Source: Apostichopus japonicus
Taxonomy: Eukaryota; Echinodermata; Holothuroidea; Aspidochirotida; Stichopodidae
Length of the DNA: 64,000 nt
Assembly (NCBI RefSeq): GCF_037975245.1
Contig: NC_092572.1
Coordinates: 26,891,989 to 26,955,988, forward strand
Direction of reading: 5' to 3'
The notes beneath the pieces are model-generated. The model was not told the origin of the DNA. It saw only the letters and a program-made list of their open reading frames with translations, and did not search any database. Made by a program: the position numbers and the translations under genes. Within the stretch, counting starts at the first letter, position 1. Each line of letters starts with the position of its first letter. Positions 57,801 to 64,000 of the stretch are shown here, piece by piece.

Positions 57801-60638
57801 AGCATTCAAACCGAAACGTGGCAAAACCCCCACGAAGAAAGAATTGGCCGAATTAATGCAACTTATCTTGACCAAAAATAATCTGGTATTTGGCAACAAA
57901 CACTACCTCCAAATTCATGGCAGCGCAATGGGTACCAAAATGGCACCGTCTTTTGCCAACATCTTTATGGGAAACCTCGAGAAAGAACTTCTATCTCGAC
58001 AAAACTTGAAACCACACACGTGGTTACGTTGCATTGACGATATCTTAATGATATGGACCCATGGTGAGGCAAATCTAAAACTCTTCATTGATGACATAAA
58101 CTCGTTTCATCACACTATCAAATTCACTGCTGATTTTTCTGGACATGGCGTTCACTTCCTGGACACCACTGTGACCCTACAAAATGGTTCACTCAAAACA
58201 GACTTGTTCAATAAACCCACGAACAAGCACAACTACCTCTTACCAAGCAGTTGCCATCCACGTCACTGTACCAGAAATATTCCGTACAGTCAAGCGTTGC
58301 GCATTCGACGCATTTGCTCCTCTGAAGTCGATTTTGATTTACGCACTAAAGAACTGTCACAACACCTCCTAAACAGACAGTATGTTCGGGGTACTATTGA
58401 AAATGCCATCAAAAAGGCTAAAAGCAAACCCCGTACCGAAACATTGACGTACAAAACTCGTCAAACCAGTTCCAAAAGGGTACCATTGGTTACTGAATAC
58501 CACCCTGGCCTCCCACCACTGGCTAATATCATTCAGAAGAATTTTCACCGACTTCAAGACACCGAACGCCTGAAATCAGTTTTCCCAGAATTACCTGTCA
58601 TCGCTTTTAAAAGACCCAGCAACCTACGGGATATCTTAGTTCGGGCATCCTTTCGGGATGACACCCCATTAGGGGAAAGCAAAACAGAAACTACAGGATC
58701 ATCGAACTGTACACAAAATTGCAAAACGTGCTTACTTGTCGATTCAACCGGGCCTTTCAGAGCAACCAAACCAAACGCACGTTCCAAATTAGGCACAAAA
58801 TTAACTGCCTATCCAAAAATGTCATTTACCTCATCTACTGCAATATTTGTAACTTACAGTAAATTGGAGAGTCAAAAAACACTCTTAGAATGAGAATGAC
58901 ACAACATAGATCGGCGATCAAAACAAAAAAAGATCTACCCAACCTGTTGCAAATCACTTCAATCTCCAAAATCATTCAATTGAGAATTTGCGTGTTATTG
59001 CCATTTACCAGAACGATTCTTGGACAGATAAATCTAGGAAAGCGAAAGAAAATTTCTGGGAACTAAACCTAAAGACCACGGCACCATTCGGTTTAAACAT
59101 CAGAAACGATGTGCCGTCCCAGATAAACCAAAACAGTTCCTTTACAACTACGACGGAATCGGATTAAAATAATCCGACGCGGATTAAAATAATCCGAATT
59201 TCTAAAACTTCTGCTCAATTCAGCAGAAATCAGTAAGTCGCTTTGCCTTTACAACCATGCCGACATCTTCTCTATAAAATAGTTTCAATTCCTGCTACTC
59301 CTTGTCACTTTCAGTGATCATGCACTGAAGAAGAGCTAGTTTTGCTCGAAAGCTCTGCAAAATCCAAACATTGGCTGTTTTACTTCCAATCACTTACCTA
59401 ATTCAATTATTGTATCTCACTCGAGATCCAGCCTTTCTCTAAATGCAGCATAGTTGTTTAACAGTGTTTCCGTTATTCCTTTATAAATAAATAAATAAAT
59501 AAATAAATATATATATATATATATATATAAAAATACAGATATATATATAGATATATAAAGATTTAGCTTTCGTTTTGTTTTAGACACCAACCGTCATTCA
59601 AGAACAGGTGGACAACTCTCAGGTGTTGAAAGCGAAACTGAAACTGAAACTGAAAGCAAGATCTTCAGAGTTGTTCCTTTTTCTAAGGAAATGAAGGACA
59701 AGACTAATGACAGAATGGTTCTTACTGTCTGGTTTTGTCAAGATCATGAATACAAGGTTTGAATCTTAATCAGTATTGAATGGATGCATGTACCCCGAGA
59801 CACACTATGCCCGAAATGTATTTTTTCTCTTGTTCAGAAATGTTTGTACATCATGCAGAAATTTTTGTCATGTAATGTGGGCTTCAAGGTTCATTTGAGG
59901 TTGACAGTGATAAAAATATGAAAACTTTATATTCAAAACTCTAAAACCAAAGCTTGGATGAACTCTGTAAGGGTTATATGGATCCATTGTATTTAGTACA
60001 AAAACGTTATTGTTTTATACAGAGGTAAAATGATGTCATAAACATGATCATTAAAGTAAAACTTGCATAAACATGGAACGTCCATTGCATCTCCCTTTTT
60101 TCATATCCCCGAATGGTTGGCTGGCCATTCAAAAGTGCTCTCAGGAATAGTTAATAAACAGTTAACAAATGAAGCTGTGCATGGAATGTCGACAGTATCA
60201 GGGGCTATACTAACACACTTGATTGAATATTTATGAAACAAACTGTGACATTGATACCAATAGCATGCAAATGATTGACAGAACCTGACCACGCAGAAAA
60301 GCATTGACTTCACTGTAAATTCTAAACAACTCAGATTGCACTTTTAAAAAGAAAGTTGTCGCTTGAAAGTGGAATCCCTAACAATGAAATCATAACAAGC
60401 TTCATACAGTAGTTCTCCTGTCAGTTGATAGGAAGTGTTTTTTAAAAATAAGTTTTGTTTGCTGGAATTGAGATAGTCAAGGTTTTATATCATCAGTTTT
60501 GTCGTTAAATGACTCTGGTTTATTTGGAAACATGCCCTAAATTATGGCGCGAGAAAGCGGAATATATTACGAACAAATATATATATGCTGTACTTGCGAA
60601 ATACATACATGGTTAACTTCAAAAATGCATTTTAGACA

Positions 60639-60691
<53 letters not shown>

Positions 60692-63554
60692 GTGTGTATA
60701 TATATATATATTTATATTCCCTGAAAATAATATTTATTCTCTTAAAATATATATTTATATATTCTCCAGGCGAAAGTATTTTCTTAATAAAAAATATGTA
60801 TTCTGTGCAAAAATATATATTCTCTTACAGTAAATATTCTGTCAAAAATATATATTCTCTAACACAAAAAATATTTTTTCTCTGCCAAGAATATATTTAT
60901 TCTCTAAGAGAAAAAAATTGTTTTCTCTAAAGAAATATATATATCCTCTTCAAAAATATGTCAATTCTGTCACCGAAAAATATTTTTCTCTAACAAAATA
61001 TATAAATTCTGTGACATAAAATATATATATTCTATAGAAAAAGTCTTTGTCTCTTCAAAACTAAATTTGTAAGATAATATATTATCCTTTTAGAGAATAA
61101 ATATAAAATGGCCTAAAAAATGAAAAACTTGTGTTAGAGAATATATTTTATTTACAGAATATTTGCTGTAAGAGAATTTATATTTTTGTACAGAATACAA
61201 ATTAGTTATTAAGATAATAATTACTGTTCGCCTGGAGAATTTATAAATATATACTTTGAAGGAATAAATATAATTTTCAGAAAATATATATGTGTAAACA
61301 TATATATAAATTTGTCTAAAATGTATTTTTGAAGTTAGTTTTGAAGTGTACGTGATATATTTCGCTTTCTCGCGCCATACTAAATAAGCTTTAATACTTA
61401 ACAACATTATCAACTGATACATCATCAAAACACAAGCACATCAGTTTTGTTAATTGAGATTCCACAGAAGTGTAGCTCTGCCCTTGAGCGTGAAATCGAT
61501 ATGGGCATTTTGTTCACTCTGTAGGTCGGGCGTGTAATTTGGACTTAGCAAATGGTGGAACAAGCCATTGGAAAATTAGAAACAGGTGGACGCTTATATG
61601 GTCTTCTAAAAAATAATGACCAGGTTGAAGGATGCACAATTGGACTTTGTATTTTTCATGAGTTAAACATACCATTATATATAAACAAATACAGAAATGT
61701 GTAATGAGGTGGAACATGCCCATTTAAGGTTTGGCTTTGAACAGTCAAAAACGCAGTGTAAAACACAGTGTAAAAAAGGTATAATTATTGTAGAGGTGAC
61801 TAGGGCAAATCCACACCAAGTAACCAGGTCTGAGTCTGCAGCAACACTTCATGTCACGTGTTTTGGTAAGCTGGATCAATTTGGGTGAATTCAATTTTAT
61901 CCCAGGTTTTAATGGTATCCCTGATGACAGTGGACTTGGTCTGGCTTGTCTTACCTGCAGCAATATCATCCAGAAAAGGGTCAGTGGACGGCTTTTTCGT
62001 CTCTGTCTCTGAAAAGTACTCCTGTTAAGCTCAGCTGACTCATCCTATACTGACCTTCATGACTTACCCTAATGTATTCCTGAACTGTTTAAACTGATAT
62101 TGCATGTGACTCCAATGCAACTCTTTAATTTAATCATAATAAAATAAGGGAACTGTGTGTAACAGTGTGTAAAATGGTAAAAAAAAGCTTACTGAAATGC
62201 TTTCTATATAGATATACAGTTCACATTCAAGTTTGTTACTTGGCAAAGAACAACAATGACAAATTACCTTTTTTTCCATTGGTGGAAAACACTGGTTCCT
62301 GCAGTTACTAGAGTATATCTCCCATGGAAGCATAAGGATATTTCTCTCTGCTGTCAGGATTGCTTTGGAATTTCTTGTTACCTCATCTAACCAGTGGAGT
62401 CCGTGTATACCACACCCATTTACACCCCATAAGAACATCAACTTTCTCTGAAAATTTACAAAACAACAGACAATTATTGACAGTAAGTAGGCCAAATAAC
62501 CTTGATGCACATGTGTAGGAGCAGAAAATGGCAGTGGATTATTTAAGACTCAAAACATTCTATGTACAAGGTATCAACACTCAGCAGCCACCCCATTTAG
62601 GATATAGTTTAGAATTAGTGTAGGCTACTATGGTACCAGAGCTATTATGGCTATGATGCTTAGCCATAGCTAGCGTTTTAGGTGTTGCATTAATTGTACT
62701 GAGATTTTGGGCCTAGATTAACACCAGTTTTTTCCTCTTTCTGCAAAAATAACATAAAATGATTACCATGTACTTTAGGTACACACAATATGGCACCCAA
62801 GCGGGAAATCTTCGGACGTATGATTTACACACTAACGGAACTACTTTGGCCAACTTTATGACTTCTAGCATTTAAAATACAAAATGTCACATGTTTACTT
62901 AAGGTTACACACCTATTAAATGCCCCTTTGACTTACACACCAAATCATAAAAGTAATATGGTCCCTAAATATATAAAGTTCTCTATAGCTAAAAGCTAAC
63001 CATCACTGGATTGCTGACAAGTTGGCACATTTATGGTACCATAAATTTTTCATATCAATACCATGCAGTTTTTTGCTATGAGACCCTCAAGTTTTCATCA
63101 CTTAACAAACCTCTTAACTCAGTAGTAAACAATTTTTGTACGCTTCTCCTGGGAGGCCCAAAGGGGTTTAAAATTGCCTCAATTTACCAATTTTCTTGCA
63201 CCACATGTATTTCCATTCATGCTCTCCAACATGCAAGCCACATTAACCAGATCCTGATTTATAACATATCAAAAAAGCTATTGTCCTGCTGCTTTTTGGC
63301 ACTTTTCCTAAAGGAAAACACTCGATCGGACTGATGTAGACTCTAATAGAAGCCTGATACCTGTAGAGTGACCTTATATGGGTATTTTTTTTTAAGATTC
63401 CTTCAAAGTCAAGAAAGGATGTAGGCCGAAATGCATATCTTGCAACTATGTGCTACAAGGTTGCCAGACTCGAAGCACAAAAAATGAAATGTGCCTTAAT
63501 TCCCAGAATGGTCAGAATTCCTAGCAGAAGCAGCTCAACCAATGAACACAGGCC
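48777..63554 (+). CDS. Unrecognised gene, at least five exons, continues to the right
   Basis: Exons 48777-48800, 49854-49958, 56274-56397, 59584-59756 and 63397-63554 join in phase (8, 35, 41+1/3, 57+2/3 and 52+2/3 codons; 194 codons in all). ATG has a good context (CACCATGGC). Protein: MAEAPDPS; an acidic Ser/Asn-rich exon; an exon with NNTICRRNCDRG and YNIDGSGNQLISNSTINIHV; an exon starting DTNRHSRTGGQLSGVESETE with a Glu/Thr repeat and then FRVVPFSKEMKDKTNDRMVL; a basic last exon. I recognise no domain. The Asn/Gly segment recalls short amyloid-type motifs of immune signalling proteins, but the RHIM core (I/V-Q-I/V/L-G) is not there. The promoter lies at the end of a tandem duplication. 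Other exons may have been missed. Confidence 0.6.
48810..49845. other. Intron 1 of the unknown gene
   Basis: AT-rich, no repeat array and no further exon seen. Confidence 0.45.
49854..49958 (+). CDS. Unknown gene, exon 2
   Basis: 35 codons, IVSCESASGIDNDENSNLDS then KAVSEVVTASMCEIQ; acidic, probably disordered. Acceptor TTGTCCATCCTAG, donor GTGAGT. Phase 0 on both sides. Confidence 0.65.
50385..50565. repeat. ACAGTACATT-type microsatellite
   Basis: Irregular repetition of ACAGTACAGTAAATTACAGT words, partly self-complementary (GTACTGTAC). Confidence 0.88.
50683..50728. other. 46-bp near-perfect palindrome
   Basis: CTAGATAAGGGAGT and its complement flank TTCATCATGCATGATGAT; only one base pair breaks the symmetry. 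It would form a hairpin or cruciform. Not part of a recognised element. Confidence 0.9.
50729..52190. other. Intron 2 stretch, no exon seen
   Basis: 14-G run near 51620-51636. Open frames here lack recognisable motifs. Confidence 0.4.
52542..53420 (+). pseudogene. P2X7-like (cytosolic 'ballast'-type domain) protein, broken
   Basis: ATGGCGGATTC start: MADSEPIAATEVQSDNGSSL to a stop at 52620-52622; after a frameshift, VLEPYQFEPV, a motif common in invertebrate 'P2X purinoceptor 7-like' proteins; donor-like GTAAGA at 52817. After an acceptor-like TTTTTTCCCAG (53241): QYRYIAYGQQVQ, a TGA, YLGFLARHVRVVLPSCAVQR and IRSDFPANGHYTGF, the conserved C-terminal block with the VVLPSCAV motif. The Cys-rich middle is not found. 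Stops and frameshift make it a pseudogene. Confidence 0.7.
53425..54800. other. Interior of the TTAA element, no gene seen
   Basis: A 101-codon frame at 53691-53996 has no recognised motif. Otherwise AT-rich. Confidence 0.4.
54808..55053 (-). pseudogene. THAP zinc-finger domain fragment
   Basis: 81 codons starting MPVRCVVGGCINIITHAISL. The N-terminal CVVGGC gives the first two zinc ligands of the C2CH finger, and SADFTGPSQYA matches the middle of a THAP domain. The expected Cys-x2-His after it is degraded, as is the buried Trp. It sits near the right end of the TTAA-flanked element. Confidence 0.75.
55415..56270. other. Intron 2 remainder
   Basis: No clear element ends. Short (A)n and TTTTTATTTTT tracts just before exon 3. 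Confidence 0.4.
56274..56397 (+). CDS. Unknown gene, exon 3
   Basis: Acceptor TTTATTTTTCAG, donor GTAAAC. NNTICRRNCDRGMYNIDGSG then NQLISNSTINIHVSQQLRSA. Three Cys and an Asn/Gly/Ser/Ile-rich beta-prone stretch. Ends with one base of an Asp codon. Confidence 0.68.
56937..57060 (+). mobile_element. tRNA-like SINE remnant with hammerhead-like words
   Basis: CTGTGGCTGAGTGGTACAGA resembles box A; the box B zone GGTAGTTTGGTACCA is degenerate. CTGATGAGTCCCAAGAAGAC follows, then AAAA instead of GAAA. Decayed, hence uncertain. Confidence 0.4.
57600..59415 (+). pseudogene. Penelope-like element (RT plus broken GIY-YIG)
   Basis: A 424-codon frame (57619-58893) has the RT core: LDVSSLYTNIPNEEGI, AMGTKMAPSFANIFMGNLEK, then RCIDDILMIWTHGE (catalytic Asp pair kept, usual Tyr replaced by Cys), FTADFSGHGVHFLDTTVTL, SSCHPRHCTRNIPYSQALRI and CTQNCKTCLLVDS. 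After a frameshift near 58760 the next frame reads NVIYLIYCNICNLQ, a TAA where Tyr is expected, IGESKNTLRMRMTQHRSAI: the GIY-YIG domain with a stop in it. 5'-truncated beside a TA-rich tract. A different family from the copy at 40.8-42.6 kb. Confidence 0.93.
59325..59351 (+). ncRNA. Hammerhead-like core in Penelope 3' region
   Basis: CTGAAGA fits CUGANGA, then stem GAGC/GCTC with a 7-nt loop, then GAAA. The order core-stem II-GAAA is that of hammerhead ribozymes, known from Penelope-like elements. Stems I and III and the cleavage site are not resolved. Confidence 0.45.
59487..59572. repeat. TAAA and TA microsatellite
   Basis: (TAAA)n followed by (TA)n, ending about 10 bp before the acceptor of exon 4 of the unknown gene. 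Confidence 0.85.
59584..59756 (+). CDS. Unknown gene, exon 4
   Basis: Acceptor TTTTGTTTTAG, donor AAG|GTTTGA (moderate). Contains a short (GAAACT)n coding repeat giving ETETETES, then IFRVVPFSKEMKDKTNDRMV and LTVWFCQDHEYK, which look like folded protein. Confidence 0.65.
59760..60536. other. Intron 4 stretch, no gene seen
   Basis: No exon or repeat ends recognised. Confidence 0.4.
60543..61379. mobile_element. 837-bp AT-rich foldback element
   Basis: Ends TATGGCGCGAGAAAGCG on both strands; arms stay similar for over 300 bp (CTTCAAAAATGCATTTTAGA against CTTCAAAAATACATTTTAGA; TATATTCTCTAACACAA on both). Flanked directly by CTAAAT at 60537-60542 and 61380-61385. The whole element is an imperfect hairpin made of ATATATTCTC words. 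Confidence 0.85.
61390..62260. other. Intron 4 stretch
   Basis: A possible small plus-strand exon (about 61905-61977: CCCAG before GTTTTAATGG) has only a weak donor. No clear gene. Confidence 0.3.
62268..62457 (-). CDS. Candidate minus-strand exon, unrecognised
   Basis: Acceptor TAAATTTTCAG, donor AAAAAG|GTAATT, open for 63 codons: RKLMFLWGVNGCGIHGLHWL then DEVTRNSKAILTAERNILML. Trp/Cys-containing and protein-like but not recognised. It lies inside an intron of the plus-strand gene and may be a transposon piece or chance. Confidence 0.25.
62515..63385. other. Intron 4, last part
   Basis: A frame at 63011-63334 has no motif or splice support. No repeats recognised. Confidence 0.35.
63397..63554 (+). 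CDS. Unknown gene, exon 5 (candidate)
   Basis: Acceptor TTTTTTTTTAAG, donor GTAAGT. In the phase set by exon 4 it is open throughout (IPSKSRKDVGRNAYLATMCY and on). A second frame reads the Cys-rich GCRPKCISCNYVLQGCQTRS but stops at 63522-63524, so the first frame is favoured. Confidence 0.5.
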
Positions 63555-63559
63555 GTAAG

Positions 63560-64000
63560 TTTCTATTGCATTTCATAACTTTTTAAAATAGTTTATTCTA
63601 GTTCTAAATGGTGAACTCCATTGAAATACTCAAAGCAATGGTCTGGTTTTCTTTTGAAGTAAAAACAGGATTTGAATTATGAAAGGTATTCTCCATCGCA
63701 TTGAAAGTTTACTTGATAGAGGTGTATCATTCTGTATGACTGATGAGAAGTTCTTACTAAATATTTTAAATACCCATTATTTCTGTAACCGATCATTAAA
63801 TTCATACCGGAGGGTAAAACATTGTCGGAGAAAATTTCACAAAATTTCAATAAAAATATATTTATTGTGATCAGCTTAAAGTAAGAAGGCAGCCACGACA
63901 CATATCTAAAGAGAAAGGTTGAGCCCTACAGTTGTTCTACACCTTTGTTATATGTAAGGGAAATTCAAAATAGTAACAGCCATATGTGTCTACATCAATC
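63560..64000. other. Right-edge stretch
   Basis: Beyond the last exon seen. Open frames on both strands overlap each other and have no recognisable motif. Confidence 0.35.

Noticed and set aside
60544-60930. 128-codon Tyr/Ile-rich frame
   Set aside because: Translation of (TATA)n in the foldback element.
61905-61977. Extra plus-strand exon of the unknown gene
   Set aside because: Acceptor-like CCCAG, but only GGTCAG as donor, and it would break the phase between exons 4 and 5.

Overview
This is animal nuclear DNA, AT-rich, with GT-AG introns and a dense load of tandem repeats and transposable elements. CEP164 orthology, Penelope-like elements, tRNA-derived SINEs, a TTAA-flanked THAP/P2X7-like element and many hAT-type insertions fit a marine invertebrate deuterostome. 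An echinoderm is my best guess (base style and repeat types), but this is an inference. There are no prokaryotic features.

Left half (1-32.4 kb, minus strand): the N-terminal half of CEP164, a distal-appendage protein of the mother centriole needed for ciliogenesis. I resolve 17 coding exons whose phases chain without a break: 2,295 coding bases, 765 codons, from the ATG at 32367 to the donor after 3369. They cover the start, the WW domain (Trp57 and Trp80), an acidic linker, and a long coiled coil. The remaining C-terminal half lies beyond the left edge. A non-coding first exon and TATA-like box may lie near 37.7-37.8 kb. Almost every intron has its own private minisatellite. Two of these arrays contain copies of a real splice junction: about 38 units (79 bp) in intron 17 repeat the 3' end of exon 17 with its donor, and 21 extra units (about 94 bp) in intron 1 repeat the acceptor and first 45 bases of exon 2. 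This is the most unusual feature of the window.

Middle (32.4-48.7 kb): mostly transposon remains. They include hAT-type elements with terminal inverted repeats (some with exact 8-bp target duplications), an inverted-repeat element packed with GGGGTAAAAAAAAACAA motifs, a degraded Penelope-like element on the minus strand (40.8-42.6 kb), a tRNA-like SINE, and a direct tandem duplication of about 0.8-1.0 kb (3 to 4 copies, 44.3-48.76 kb) ending at the first exon of the next gene.

Right part (48.7-64 kb, plus strand): an unrecognised gene with at least five phase-compatible exons (MAEAPDPS start at 48777, last seen exon ending at 63554, open to the right). Its introns hold a 3.2-kb TTAA-flanked element with remains of a P2X7-like and a THAP-domain gene, a Penelope-like element with RT and a broken GIY-YIG domain, a long foldback element and a near-perfect 46-bp palindrome.

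All names come from reading translations and motifs by eye; no database search was possible.
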